The notes: generated by a model from the letters alone, not told the origin. 64,000 nt of DNA from Bacteroidales bacterium (GCA_016930375.1 JAFGGU010000066.1:1-64000), one strand, 5' to 3'. Counted from the first letter of the stretch, positions 27,310 to 36,485 are shown. Translations and numbers: made by a program.

Positions 27310-27345
27310 CACCCTTCAAGGGTCCAAAGGACCGCTTGAAGGGTG
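27310..27345. repeat. Dispersed CACCCTTCAAG hairpin, copy 3
   Basis: Exact 11-bp arms at 27310-27320 and 27335-27345, extended inside by GGTCC (27321-27325) and GGACC (27329-27333) around AAA, with one bulged G. The resulting stem of 16 bp is the best-preserved copy. It lies between the convergent dapL and zinc peptidase genes and may end transcription both ways. Confidence 0.85.
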
Positions 27346-27350
27346 CTCTT

Positions 27351-27381
27351 TACTCATCACTCGTCACTCATAACTCGTTAC
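27351..27381 (-). repeat. 7-base repeat after the zinc peptidase gene
   Basis: On the minus strand, directly after the gene ending at 27387, are units of the type GAGTGAT/GAGTTAT with stop triplets in several frames. The same motif occurs at 29884-30008. Confidence 0.6.
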
Positions 27382-27386
27382 TGTTC

Positions 27387-28091
27387 CTAGTCCCTTCTCC
27401 CCATGAACAGGAATATGTAATACAGAAGCATGGCCAGTGAAGAAAGCGCAGCAACCACGTAGGTGTATGCGGCCCACTTCAATGCATCTTTGGCCTGCGG
27501 ATAGGTATCATAACCCGTTATGTTGGCATTGTTCAGCCAGGCCAGAGCGCGCTGACTTGCATTAATTTCCACGGGCAGGGTAACCAGCGCAAACAGGGTG
27601 AATATCGCATAACAGGCAATAATCACGATCAGGGCAGTCTCAAAGCTTACTATGCTTTGAAAGGCAAAAGCCCCGAAGAACATGGCGATGAAGATAAAGT
27701 TCATGACTTTTGCGCTGATGCTCTGAACAGGCACCAGGGCTGCGCGCATCTTGAGCGGAGCATAGGCGGTGGCGTGCTGAACAGCATGCCCGCATTCATG
27801 AGCCGCCACGGCGGCTGCAGATACACTTTTACCATAATATACATCCTGGCTCAGATTCACAGTTTTGTTCATCGGATTGTAATTATCGGAAAGCTCACCT
27901 TGCGTTGAAACAACAGATACATCATTGATTCCGTTATCATGAAGCATTTTCTCAGCCACGTCTTTTCCCGTCATCCCGTAATTCACCGGAATCTGCGAAT
28001 AACGACGAAAGCGTGATTTCAACTGTGCACTGACTATCCAGCTAAACAGCATGAACACGCCCAAAATAACAATTTGACCCATGTTAATCAT
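27387..28091 (-). CDS. Membrane zinc metallopeptidase (YugP/PF04298-like)
   Basis: A 234-residue inner-membrane protein. A first membrane helix (about 5-22) is followed by a soluble part with the zinc motif HECGHAVQH, and then three further helices (about 130-150, 153-178, 208-228). The pattern matches the neutral zinc metallopeptidase family typified by YugP; substrates are not known. An alternative ATG three codons later is possible. It stands alone, divergent from the M2 peptidase gene. Confidence 0.87.
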   Translation of the reverse strand: MINMGQIVILGVFMLFSWIVSAQLKSRFRRYSQIPVNYGMTGKDVAEKMLHDNGINDVSVVSTQGELSDNYNPMNKTVNLSQDVYYGKSVSAAAVAAHECGHAVQHATAYAPLKMRAALVPVQSISAKVMNFIFIAMFFGAFAFQSIVSFETALIVIIACYAIFTLFALVTLPVEINASQRALAWLNNANITGYDTYPQAKDALKWAAYTYVVAALSSLAMLLYYIFLFMGRRD

Positions 28092-28210
28092 TGTAATTTC
28101 TCCTTTTAATTCTTACTTTTCCAACTTCAAATTGCCTGCCAAATTAAGCCAAAACGGTATGAATGCCAAATTGACAGGTATTAAAAAAATATAAAAATAA
28201 ATCTAAAAAC

Positions 28211-29884
28211 ATGGTTGTGAAGAAACTAGTGGTATTTTCGCTGGCAACAGTGGCCATGATAAGTTGCAATAAAGGTACCGTAAAAATGGAAAACGATCTG
28301 AGATCATTCATCGACACGCTCGGGCAAAAGGTGAAACCGGTTGAAACGGGCATTGCCCTGGCGGATTTCAATGCGTCCATCACCGGCAAAGACGAAGAAT
28401 ACAACAGATCCAGCGAGTTGAATATCGATCTCTCGAAAATTTATGCTGATAAAGGCACGTTTGCCAGGCTCAAAGAATTTATGGAGTCGGGGAAAATTGA
28501 AGATACCCTGCTGATAAGACAAATGACCCTGGTGCACAATACCATGCTGGGTTATCAGGTCGATGAAAGGAAGATGGAAGAGATCATCAGGGCAAAGACC
28601 AGGCTGGAACAAAAGTACGCTACGTTCCGTGCTGTTGTGGATGGAAAGAAATTCACGGATAATGAAATCGAGAAGGTACTGAAGAATTCCATTGATAACA
28701 AGGTGCTTGAAAAGTGCTGGCTGGCAAGCAAACAGGTGGGGGATTCAGTGGCTGCTGATGTCATCGGACTGGTAAAAATGAGAAACGATATTGCACGTGA
28801 ACTCGGATTCATGAATTACCATGATATGTCACTCAGGCTTTCGGACCAGGATCCTGAAGAAATTGAAAGAATTTTTGATGAACTGGATTCATTGACCCGT
28901 AACACATTTATAAAACTCAAGGCGGAAATGGATGCATCACTGGCCCTGAAATACAGGATTAAACCCGAATCGCTGATGCCATGGCATTACCAGAACCGTT
29001 TTTTCCAGGAAGCGCCCGCCATATATAATGTTAATCTGGATGGATATTATGCCGACAAAGACATCGTTCAGTTGGCAACGGATTATTATTCCGGAATCGG
29101 GCTGGATGTCAATAGCATTCTGGCAAAAAGCGATCTTTATGAAAAAGAGGGCAAGTACCAGCATGCCTATTGTACCCACATTGACCGTTCAGGCGATGTT
29201 AGGGTGGTTTGCAACGTGAAAAATAACAACCAGTGGATGAATACGTTGTTGCATGAACTGGGACATGGCGTGTACGATAAGAATCTGGATATGAGCCTCC
29301 CGTATTTTCTGCGTACTCCGGCTCATACCTTTACCACGGAAGCCATTGCCATGCTGTTTGGGAGACTTTCTTCCAATCCGTTGTGGTTACAGGAGAATGC
29401 CGGCATTTCAGCTGAGGAAGCGCAAAGCATCAGCGCGGACGTGAAAACCAGTTCGCGGCTTGAACAACTCGTTTTCAGCCGGTGGTGCCAGGTGATGTTC
29501 CGATTTGAAAAAAGCATGTACGCCGATCCTGACCAGGACCTGAATAAACTCTGGTGGGATCTGGTGGAGCAATACCAGATGCTGAAGAATCCGGCGGACA
29601 GGAATAATGCCGACTGGGCATCCAAGATCCATGTGGCATTGTATCCCTGTTATTACCACAATTACCAGCTGGGTGAACTGCTGGCTTCCCAGTTGCAGGC
29701 ATATATCACTGCCAGGGCCGGGATTAAAGATGCGTCAAGTTTAAGCAAGGATCCTGCCATAGGCAGTTACCTGCTTGAAAATGTGTTCAGACCTGGAGCA
29801 AAGTACCAGTGGAACGATATGATCAAACGGGCCACCGGTGAGGAACTGACGGCGAGGTATTATGCGGGGGAGTTTTTAGAGTAG
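28211..29884 (+). CDS. M2 family (ACE-like) metallopeptidase lipoprotein
   Basis: A 557-residue lipoprotein (signal ends MISC, Cys19). The helical gluzincin body carries HELGH with ligands His348 and His352 and catalytic Glu349, and the third ligand Glu377 in TTEAIAML, as in peptidyl-dipeptidase A. It is expected to remove dipeptides from peptides in the periplasm. The gene is monocistronic, with short 7-base repeats after the stop. Confidence 0.87.
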   Translation: MVVKKLVVFSLATVAMISCNKGTVKMENDLRSFIDTLGQKVKPVETGIALADFNASITGKDEEYNRSSELNIDLSKIYADKGTFARLKEFMESGKIEDTLLIRQMTLVHNTMLGYQVDERKMEEIIRAKTRLEQKYATFRAVVDGKKFTDNEIEKVLKNSIDNKVLEKCWLASKQVGDSVAADVIGLVKMRNDIARELGFMNYHDMSLRLSDQDPEEIERIFDELDSLTRNTFIKLKAEMDASLALKYRIKPESLMPWHYQNRFFQEAPAIYNVNLDGYYADKDIVQLATDYYSGIGLDVNSILAKSDLYEKEGKYQHAYCTHIDRSGDVRVVCNVKNNNQWMNTLLHELGHGVYDKNLDMSLPYFLRTPAHTFTTEAIAMLFGRLSSNPLWLQENAGISAEEAQSISADVKTSSRLEQLVFSRWCQVMFRFEKSMYADPDQDLNKLWWDLVEQYQMLKNPADRNNADWASKIHVALYPCYYHNYQLGELLASQLQAYITARAGIKDASSLSKDPAIGSYLLENVFRPGAKYQWNDMIKRATGEELTARYYAGEFLE

Positions 29885-30009
29885 TAATGAGTAATGAGTG
29901 ATGAGTGAAGAGTAACAAGCGGGTTTTGAGCATGTGACTTGTGCATGTTAGAAACCAAAGCCCTTCCCCAACACCCAAATCCCTCTCATCACTCATCACT
30001 CATCACTTT
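29884..30009. repeat. Facing 7-base repeats between convergent genes
   Basis: After the M2 gene, 29884-29910 has units GTAATGA/GTGATGA on the plus strand. Before the acyltransferase stop, 29986-30008 has the same units on the minus strand. The two blocks are therefore inverted relative to each other and each lies in sense orientation directly after its gene. Confidence 0.75.
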
Positions 30010-31134
30010 TCAGACTTTCAGGAAAATCTTATTCCTATACAGCAAATACAAAAACGTCCACATACAAATTACGGCGCCTGCAGCTAAAATTACCGGCTGT
30101 GCAAGTTCTGAGAACTGATTTGCCAGTCCGCCGAAGAAGTACCCGCCCATTTCTTCAAAATTGATGATCCCGGAGTTCAGCATGTAGATGGTGATGGAGT
30201 TTAGCCCGATTACAACAAAGGGCAGGGTCCATTTTTTAAATCCCCACACATCAATCACGAGGTAAAACAGTGCAAGAAGTATCAGGCTCCATCCACCAGC
30301 GTACAATACAAAGGAAGATGTCCACAGATTCTTGATAATCGGGAATGACAGGCTCCAGAGTTTGCCAAGGGCAAGTGCTGCAATTCCTGCCAGGAGAAGA
30401 ATCAGACCTTTTCTCAGGCCGGTAAGTCTCCCGTCATGCGAGATGAGCAAATGGCCGGCAAAGGTACCCAAAAGAGCCGTGCAGATGGCAGGAATGTGAG
30501 AAAGCAATCCCTCATTGTCCCCGTAAGTATAACAGCACAACCTGCCGGGCAACAGCTTCTGGTCAATGAAGGCCGCCAGGTTGCCTTCAGGGGTCAGTAC
30601 GCCTGCTCCAAATCCGGGAACGGGAATGAGCTTCATGATGGCAAAATAACCCAGCAATATGCCGATAAACCAAACAACCTGGCCCCTCACCGAGGTATTC
30701 AGCACGATCACAGCAGCCAGGAACCAGGCAATGCCAATGCGGGCCAGTACGCTTGAATAGCGTTGTTTCTCGAAGTCTAACCGTAGAATCCCATTGTATA
30801 TCAATCCCAGCAAAATGAGCAGGATGAGGCGTTTCACGAGGTGAAGATAAATACTCCTCATGCTTTCACCCCTCTTTTGCCGTTTCAGAATGGAGAAAGG
30901 CATGGATACCCCGGCAATAAAAAGAAACAGGGGGAAGATCATATCATAGAAGCGAAAACCTTCCCATTCCACATGGTTCATTTGTCCGGCTGCCCACTGC
31001 AGAAAAGGCCATCCTGTAAGGGCTGCAAGGGTAACGATGAGATATTCTCCCCCGGCGATCCAAAGCATGTCAAATCCTCTGAGTGTGTCAAGAGAAAGAA
31101 GCCGTTCCTGCTTCTTTTCGGGATTGTTTGTCAT
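30010..31134 (-). CDS. DUF5009/heparan-glucosaminide acetyltransferase-like membrane protein
   Basis: A 374-residue multi-pass membrane protein with about ten hydrophobic segments. It opens with RLLSLDTLRGFDMLWI and continues MIFPLFLFIAGVSMPFS, the signature of the DUF5009/HGSNAT-like acyltransferase group, which moves an acetyl group across the membrane to a sugar amine. The bacterial substrate is unknown. It begins 11 bases after the DUF1080 gene, so the two are very likely co-transcribed. Confidence 0.87.
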   Translation of the reverse strand: MTNNPEKKQERLLSLDTLRGFDMLWIAGGEYLIVTLAALTGWPFLQWAAGQMNHVEWEGFRFYDMIFPLFLFIAGVSMPFSILKRQKRGESMRSIYLHLVKRLILLILLGLIYNGILRLDFEKQRYSSVLARIGIAWFLAAVIVLNTSVRGQVVWFIGILLGYFAIMKLIPVPGFGAGVLTPEGNLAAFIDQKLLPGRLCCYTYGDNEGLLSHIPAICTALLGTFAGHLLISHDGRLTGLRKGLILLLAGIAALALGKLWSLSFPIIKNLWTSSFVLYAGGWSLILLALFYLVIDVWGFKKWTLPFVVIGLNSITIYMLNSGIINFEEMGGYFFGGLANQFSELAQPVILAAGAVICMWTFLYLLYRNKIFLKV

Positions 31135-31145
31135 GGATTTTCCTT

Positions 31146-31874
31146 TTACAGGGTGCGAACCTTAATGTTCCGGAACCACGTCTGCCTGCCATGGTCCTGC
31201 AGTCCAATGTGTCCTTTACGGGCGGTGCCGTAAAGGGGGAAATCTTTCCATTTGCGGACTGATTTCAGGCTGTCCCATTCAGCGGTCCACATCTGGTATT
31301 CAACTACTTTGGCGCCGTTCAGCCAATGCTCGACATGACCGTTGTTGATAATGATCTTCGAAACATTGAATTCACCGACAGGCATCAGGGTTTTTGCCGG
31401 ATCGGCATAATACATATCATAGCAGGCGGCTGCCTTTTGTCCTTCAGTCAGGGAATCTCCATCCCAGGTTGCTTCATCAATGATCTGGTATTCGGGTGCA
31501 ATTTCATAGATGGCTTCGACGGCTGTATCTTCAATCGCATTGAAGAAGATCCCGCTGTTACCACCTGTGGAAGTCTTCCACTCCAGGGAAAGCTCAAAAT
31601 TCTCGTATTCATCCACGGTAATGATGTCGTTGGCATGATCGCCACCCAGTCCGAGTGCCAGCAGTCTCCCGCTGTCGATCTTCCATCCGGTAAGCGAATC
31701 AGAGCCGAAATTACGCCAGCCATTGAATGTTTCTCCATCAAACAGGAGTTTCCATCCCTGGGTAATTTCTTCCTCGGTCAGAAAATTCTGCGTGGGTTCC
31801 GGAGCTTTGGGTTTACATTGCATACATAATGCGATTACCAGGATAATGGAGAATGCAAATAATATTCTTTTCAT
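31146..31874 (-). CDS. DUF1080 lipoprotein (3-keto-disaccharide hydrolase family)
   Basis: A 242-residue lipoprotein; MKRILFAFSIILVIALCMQC ends in the modified Cys. The jelly-roll DUF1080 body has LLFDGETFNGWRNF, ELSLEWKTSTGGNSGIFF and the final GHIGLQDHGRQTWFRNIKVR. Family members cleave 3-keto-glycosides or bind sugars in the periplasm. The ATG at 31874 gives a normal lipoprotein signal; a longer frame was rejected. It is first in an apparent operon with the acyltransferase. Confidence 0.88.
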   Translation of the reverse strand: MKRILFAFSIILVIALCMQCKPKAPEPTQNFLTEEEITQGWKLLFDGETFNGWRNFGSDSLTGWKIDSGRLLALGLGGDHANDIITVDEYENFELSLEWKTSTGGNSGIFFNAIEDTAVEAIYEIAPEYQIIDEATWDGDSLTEGQKAAACYDMYYADPAKTLMPVGEFNVSKIIINNGHVEHWLNGAKVVEYQMWTAEWDSLKSVRKWKDFPLYGTARKGHIGLQDHGRQTWFRNIKVRTL

Positions 31875-32006
31875 AGTATGGCAATTAATTGGTTTTTTGA
31901 GTCGTACTACAAAATTGTAATTTTCCGCCAATAATCAGATGGTTTTAGCAGAAATATTTATGTTTTGAATAAACAGGACCAACCCGGGAAAAATGGAGGA
32001 GATTTA

Positions 32007-32585
32007 TTACATTCCTACAGTTAATACCAGAGTCCATGTATACGTCATCGAGCCGAAGGGAGGAACCTGAATGGTAGCGCCCAAAAATGAGCCCGATGCG
32101 TTTATTACGGCATCGTCAATATTAAAATTCATGGGACTTTCAATGGGATCTTCCAGTGTAAAAGGTACTTCAATAGGGAATACCCATCCCAGATCATCAT
32201 CCCATCCCCAGGTAGTTTGGGTACCATCTATCAGGGTAGATGCATGGACCGACAGGTATCCGTCACCGTCCATTTCCTTGTAGGTTCCGCCTAACGAAGT
32301 AAGGGTTATCGTACCGGTTTCCTGTTGTTTAATTTTTGTGTCTTCAATGACAATTTCATCCTCACCGCTGTCGTAATTTGCCTGATCGGGCTGAGAAATG
32401 TAAACCTCCCCCGATTTGTCAATTTCCACTTCCATGATTACATTAGCCGTGAATTCGGGGAAAGTTCTGGAATATTCCAATGTCAGCAAACCGACGTAAT
32501 TTGCATCAGGTTTGGGATTTTCCTCTTTTTTGCAGGAAACAAGTACAATGATGAGTAATGTCAGGAGGATGGGTAAGGTTTTCAT
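32007..32585 (-). CDS. Hypothetical lipoprotein
   Basis: A 192-residue predicted lipoprotein with signal MKTLPILLTLLIIVLVSC. The mature part is rich in beta strands, starts with an acidic Lys/Glu/Pro linker, and has no motif I recognise. It lies alone between the DUF1080 operon and the long LPS/glycogen run. Probably a surface or periplasmic protein of unknown role. Confidence 0.7.
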   Translation of the reverse strand: MKTLPILLTLLIIVLVSCKKEENPKPDANYVGLLTLEYSRTFPEFTANVIMEVEIDKSGEVYISQPDQANYDSGEDEIVIEDTKIKQQETGTITLTSLGGTYKEMDGDGYLSVHASTLIDGTQTTWGWDDDLGWVFPIEVPFTLEDPIESPMNFNIDDAVINASGSFLGATIQVPPFGSMTYTWTLVLTVGM

Positions 32586-32654
32586 GACTTTTCATTTTGG
32601 GTTGGTATATGAAATGTAGTGGAAAATTCCGACAATTCCAAGAGCTCCTAAAAC

Positions 32655-32690
32655 CTCTTCAACTTACAACCTACAACCACCACAACCTCC
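32655..32690 (-). repeat. GGTTGTAAG-like repeat after the radical SAM gene
   Basis: Read on the minus strand right after the stop codon, about four units of GGTTGTAG/GGTTGTGG occur. The motif and its sense orientation match the array behind glxK. Confidence 0.6.
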
Positions 32691-33536
32691 TTAATACCCG
32701 CTCCACTTGCTGAAGTCATACTTCATATACGCATCGCATCTTGAGCAAAGGTGAATTTTATGACGATCGCCTTTATCGAGCAGTTGTCTGTATTGCTGAT
32801 TGGGATTGCCGAGCCATATTTCTTCAACGCTTTGTTTGGTGACATCACCTATTACCCCTCGCCCGAAGGCATCCCAACAGCAAAGCACCGCTTGTCCGTC
32901 GGACATGAAAAACATTTCACTTTTTATTTTGGGACAGGGAGCCCTGAAGCAATCTGTTTGTCCTGACCAGGGCCAGTTGTACAGTTGTGTTATGGTAGCT
33001 TCATCGGCGTGCTGTTTCCAGAAATCAACGAAATCCTTTTGTTCATCCCGGGTAATATCAAGGTCGATCATGCGGACTTCCACATGGCACTTACTGCCCT
33101 GCCGGTTTCTTTCCTCAATAAATTCAAGCACATTGCTCACAATTTTCTTAAAATTTCCTCCACGGCCGCTTTTCCGGAAGGTTTCTTCGGTGAATCCGTC
33201 GATGCTGAACCTGATCCATTCAATTCCCGCTGCTATTGCCGCTGCAACATCAAATTTCGGGTGAAAGTTGCCGTTCGAATTAAATTCAACCTTGGCTGTG
33301 GGATCCTCATGGATATAGCGGATAATTTCAGGCATCCGCAAATCAACGAAAGGCTCGTTGATCATGAAAGGGCGGTATATCACTCCTTTTCCGCGTGATT
33401 CATCAATAATCTTTTTCCATACATGTTCTTCCATGTAGTCGGGTCCCCGTTCCATTTCTTTGTGCGGGCAAAAAATGCAATTGCTGTTGCACACAACCGA
33501 GGTTTCAATCTGAATATACTTTGGAAATGATACCAT
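32691..33536 (-). CDS. Radical SAM/SPASM protein
   Basis: A 281-residue iron-sulfur enzyme. The radical SAM cluster site is CNSNCIFC (Cys16, Cys20, Cys23). The C-terminal part has AVLCCWDAFG and HLCSRCDAY, a SPASM-type second cluster site. SPASM enzymes modify peptides or sugars; the target here is unknown. Its start overlaps the end of kdtA by 32 bases, implying translational coupling and perhaps a role in surface glycan modification. Confidence 0.87.
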   Translation of the reverse strand: MVSFPKYIQIETSVVCNSNCIFCPHKEMERGPDYMEEHVWKKIIDESRGKGVIYRPFMINEPFVDLRMPEIIRYIHEDPTAKVEFNSNGNFHPKFDVAAAIAAGIEWIRFSIDGFTEETFRKSGRGGNFKKIVSNVLEFIEERNRQGSKCHVEVRMIDLDITRDEQKDFVDFWKQHADEATITQLYNWPWSGQTDCFRAPCPKIKSEMFFMSDGQAVLCCWDAFGRGVIGDVTKQSVEEIWLGNPNQQYRQLLDKGDRHKIHLCSRCDAYMKYDFSKWSGY

Positions 33537-34818
33537 ATTTTTCTTTCAGTTTATTAATTATTATGGCGGTAGCGCCTGTATTGCTGATAATTAAATTTCT
33601 TGCTTTTTCACCCATAGATTTGCGCAATGCCGGATCACTGATCAGCAGATGCACCTTATCGTATAACTCCTGTTGACGGGTTACCTTGAAAGCGGCTCCG
33701 ATTTTGAGCAATTCACCGGCCTCGTATGAATTCAGGTGGTTCGGGCCAAACAGCACAGGTTGGTTGAATATGGCAGGTTCCATGACATTGTGGGTGCCCT
33801 TGCCAAAGCTTCCGCCAATGAATGCAATCCCGGTTTGTTTGTATAGCCTCGCCAGAAGGCCAATGGTATTGAAAATGACCACACGGGAGGATGCGGTTCC
33901 CTCTTGCGAGAAATCGGTATAGCGTTCAGTTCTTATTTCTGAGTTAGAAAATACTTCTTCAATGTCATGCAGGTGGCTTTCATGAAGCTCATGCGGCACA
34001 ATAATCACATGTAAATCCGGAAATTCCCTGATGAGATCAATGATGGCCGGGAGTATATGTTTCTCATCCGGGGGCCATGTACTTCCTGCAATGAAGGTAA
34101 TACCGGCATTTTCAGGAAAGATCTTCACATCACCGGCGTCGCTGGCTTTACGGCCCCGGTTAAACACATGATCATATCGTGTGTCACCGGCCACGGTATA
34201 CTTTTCCTCATCCGGGACAAGTGCCTGAAAACGCATTTTATCCTCGTCGGAGATGGGAAAGAAATACGATATTTTGTTGTATATGAATTTGTTGAAGATC
34301 CTTGAAATGCCTTTGTCCCGGCCGGAGTCTGCCGATAAAGTGGCTGAAGTGATCACTACCGGGATACCCTGTTTGGCGGCTTCACACACATGGTTGGGCC
34401 ATACATCGAATTTTGATATGATCCATAGATCCGGTTTCAGAATTTTAAAAAGCCGGTGAGCTGCACACCTTGTATCAAGAGGGAGATAAAACTTAAGATC
34501 AACTTCAGCGGGGTTTTTGGCAAACCTGAACCCTGATGGTGAAAAGAAGGAAACCATGATATAGAGTCCCGGAAACTGCGATTTCAAGCTTTCAATGATG
34601 GGAAGAGCCTGCAACCATTCACCGGCTGAAGTGCAATGAAAAAGAATCCTCTTTCTGTTTCCGGCACATGCAATGTCATTGGCAATTCGGGCAAACTGGT
34701 TTTTCCTGGCCTTCCTGCCTTCACGCATTTTGGCATTAAAAAGCGACCCTATGAAGAACCCGCCTTTTAGAACCGGAATCCCAATCATGTTGTAGATCAG
34801 CATCAAAATTCCTGACAT
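33505..34818 (-). CDS. kdtA: 3-deoxy-D-manno-octulosonic acid (Kdo) transferase
   Basis: A 437-residue GT30 enzyme adding Kdo to lipid A precursor at the inner membrane. It has an N-terminal hydrophobic anchor (MLIYNMIGIPVLKGGFFIG), HCTSAGEWLQALPII with the family Ser-Ala-Gly-Glu motif, SKFDVWPN, GSTWPPDEK, and FIGGSFGKGTHNVMEPA near the C-terminus. In many homologues the first motif reads SVGE and the second KTELWP, so small changes are present. Part of the minus-strand LPS run. Confidence 0.92.
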   Translation of the reverse strand: MSGILMLIYNMIGIPVLKGGFFIGSLFNAKMREGRKARKNQFARIANDIACAGNRKRILFHCTSAGEWLQALPIIESLKSQFPGLYIMVSFFSPSGFRFAKNPAEVDLKFYLPLDTRCAAHRLFKILKPDLWIISKFDVWPNHVCEAAKQGIPVVITSATLSADSGRDKGISRIFNKFIYNKISYFFPISDEDKMRFQALVPDEEKYTVAGDTRYDHVFNRGRKASDAGDVKIFPENAGITFIAGSTWPPDEKHILPAIIDLIREFPDLHVIIVPHELHESHLHDIEEVFSNSEIRTERYTDFSQEGTASSRVVIFNTIGLLARLYKQTGIAFIGGSFGKGTHNVMEPAIFNQPVLFGPNHLNSYEAGELLKIGAAFKVTRQQELYDKVHLLISDPALRKSMGEKARNLIISNTGATAIIINKLKEKYGIISKVYSD

Positions 34819-34831
34819 GGTGAATCGTTTT

Positions 34832-35887
34832 TCAGTGTAAATAGTTCATGGCAGCATTTATCACTTTTTGTGAAGGGATATCCTTCATACACCGGAAATG
34901 CTTTTTCGGGCATTTATTCAGACCATTATGCGTACAAGGCCTGCAGGATAGGTCGGTCTCAATTACTGTGCTATTCTGTTCAACCGGAAAATAGCCCAGT
35001 TCACGCGTAGTAGCGCCATAAATTCCGATTACCGGCTTTTTCTGCGACTGAGCCAGGTGTAAAAGGCCACTGTCATTGGCAATAACCAAAGCGCTCAGTT
35101 GGATTAACGCAGCTGATCCCGAAAGGCTTAAAAGGCCGGCCATGCTTACTGCGCGGGAACCGATTGCCGAGGCTATTTCTGCGCATAACAATTCATCTTC
35201 TTTGCCGCCATGAACCACAATAAAAGCCGATTTTTCAGTGATCAGATACCGGGCAGTATCAACAAATCCTTCAGATTTCCATCGTTTGTTGGCATAGGTG
35301 GCACTTGGGCATAAAATGACCAAAGGCGCATCCAAATTGTACCCGGCTTCAGATAACATGCTCTTCACCATTTCAGTTTTCTCCGACGGCACATGAATTT
35401 CAGTTCCGAGGCCATCATAGTGAATTCCAAGGTGCCTTACCGAGTCGAAATAGCGTTGATAAACCGGTTTGACAGTTTTATAGAGGTTGATTTTGAACCA
35501 GATCAATAAAGTCCTCTTAAAAATTAATTTTTTATAGGAAGTTATTTTGCGGGCATGCAGGCAAAAACGAAGGTAGCGTGACCGCCAATTTTTATGAATG
35601 TCGAGGTATAGATCAAAACGCCGTTCCTGCAAATCCTGTTTGATTCTTCTTAATCCTTTGAGTCCTTCCTTTTTGTCAAAGGTGATCAGTTCATCGATAT
35701 AGGGAGAAGAAGAAAGCAATTCCTCGTACTGCTTTTTGATCACAAAGGTAATGCGGGCGCAGGGATAAGCTGTTCTCAATGATCTGAGCAACGGGGTAGT
35801 AAGTATAATATCGCCAATGGAACTGAGTCTTACGACAAGTATTTTACCGATAGCAGCCAAATGATTTTTATTCAAAGGAGAGGGCAA
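34832..35887 (-). CDS. Family 9 glycosyltransferase (heptosyltransferase-like)
   Basis: A 351-residue cytoplasmic GT-B enzyme. It starts KILVVRLSSIGDIILTTPLL, has IANDSGLLHLAQSQKKPVIGIYGAT for nucleotide-sugar binding, and ends in a Cys-rich DLSCRPCTHNGLNKCPKKHF segment typical of the family. It probably adds heptose or a similar sugar to the LPS core. No ATG lies before the conserved start; TTG at 35887 is the likely initiator, with an in-frame stop just upstream. It precedes kdtA by 13 bases. Confidence 0.87.
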   Translation of the reverse strand: MPSPLNKNHLAAIGKILVVRLSSIGDIILTTPLLRSLRTAYPCARITFVIKKQYEELLSSSPYIDELITFDKKEGLKGLRRIKQDLQERRFDLYLDIHKNWRSRYLRFCLHARKITSYKKLIFKRTLLIWFKINLYKTVKPVYQRYFDSVRHLGIHYDGLGTEIHVPSEKTEMVKSMLSEAGYNLDAPLVILCPSATYANKRWKSEGFVDTARYLITEKSAFIVVHGGKEDELLCAEIASAIGSRAVSMAGLLSLSGSAALIQLSALVIANDSGLLHLAQSQKKPVIGIYGATTRELGYFPVEQNSTVIETDLSCRPCTHNGLNKCPKKHFRCMKDIPSQKVINAAMNYLH

Positions 35888-35921
35888 AAGTATAAATTTT
35901 CAGATGAATGACAAATGAGCT

Positions 35922-36485
35922 TTATTCCCGAATTACCTGAACTTCTCCCCGGAGGCCGATTTTTATAATACCTGAGGGCTTACCGTGGGATTTCTCATTT
36001 TGTCGCCACCTGACCACATAATCAACCTTCTTCAAAATGGTCCTGTCGATCTTTTGAAAATTACCAGGCCAGGGCATTCCGCTTAGGTTGGCGGAAGTAG
36101 AAACAATAGGCCTGCCAAATCCGGAGATCAGTTTTTTACAGAATTCATCCGCGACAATCCGGATGCCTATGCTGCCATCACCTGGTATCAGATTTTTGGC
36201 CAGGTTCTGAGCCCCGGGATAAATAACGGTGAGCGGTTGGTCCGCAACAACCAGTATATTCCAGGCAATATCGGGTACTTCAACAACATATCTGTTCAGT
36301 TTATCTGCACTGTCAAGCAGAACCAGCATACTTTTTTCATCGCGCCGCTGTTTTATGTCATATATCTTCTGCACAGCCTCCTCACAGGTGGCATCACAGC
36401 CAATTCCCCAGATGGTATCGGTCGGGTAGAGGATCGTTCCACCTCTCCTGAGTACATCAGAAGCCGCCTGGAGATCTTCAAGCAT
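35922..36485 (-). CDS. tsaC: L-threonylcarbamoyladenylate synthase (Sua5/YrdC family)
   Basis: A 187-residue enzyme that makes threonylcarbamoyl-AMP for the t6A37 modification of tRNA. Family motifs are LYPTDTIWGIGCDA, IKQRRDEKSM and STSANLSGMPWPG. The C-terminal Sua5 extension is absent, as in YrdC/TsaC proteins; a YciO-type paralogue cannot be fully excluded. The ATG at 36485 overlaps the stop of the upstream glycosyltransferase by 8 bases. Confidence 0.85.
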   Translation of the reverse strand: MLEDLQAASDVLRRGGTILYPTDTIWGIGCDATCEEAVQKIYDIKQRRDEKSMLVLLDSADKLNRYVVEVPDIAWNILVVADQPLTVIYPGAQNLAKNLIPGDGSIGIRIVADEFCKKLISGFGRPIVSTSANLSGMPWPGNFQKIDRTILKKVDYVVRWRQNEKSHGKPSGIIKIGLRGEVQVIRE

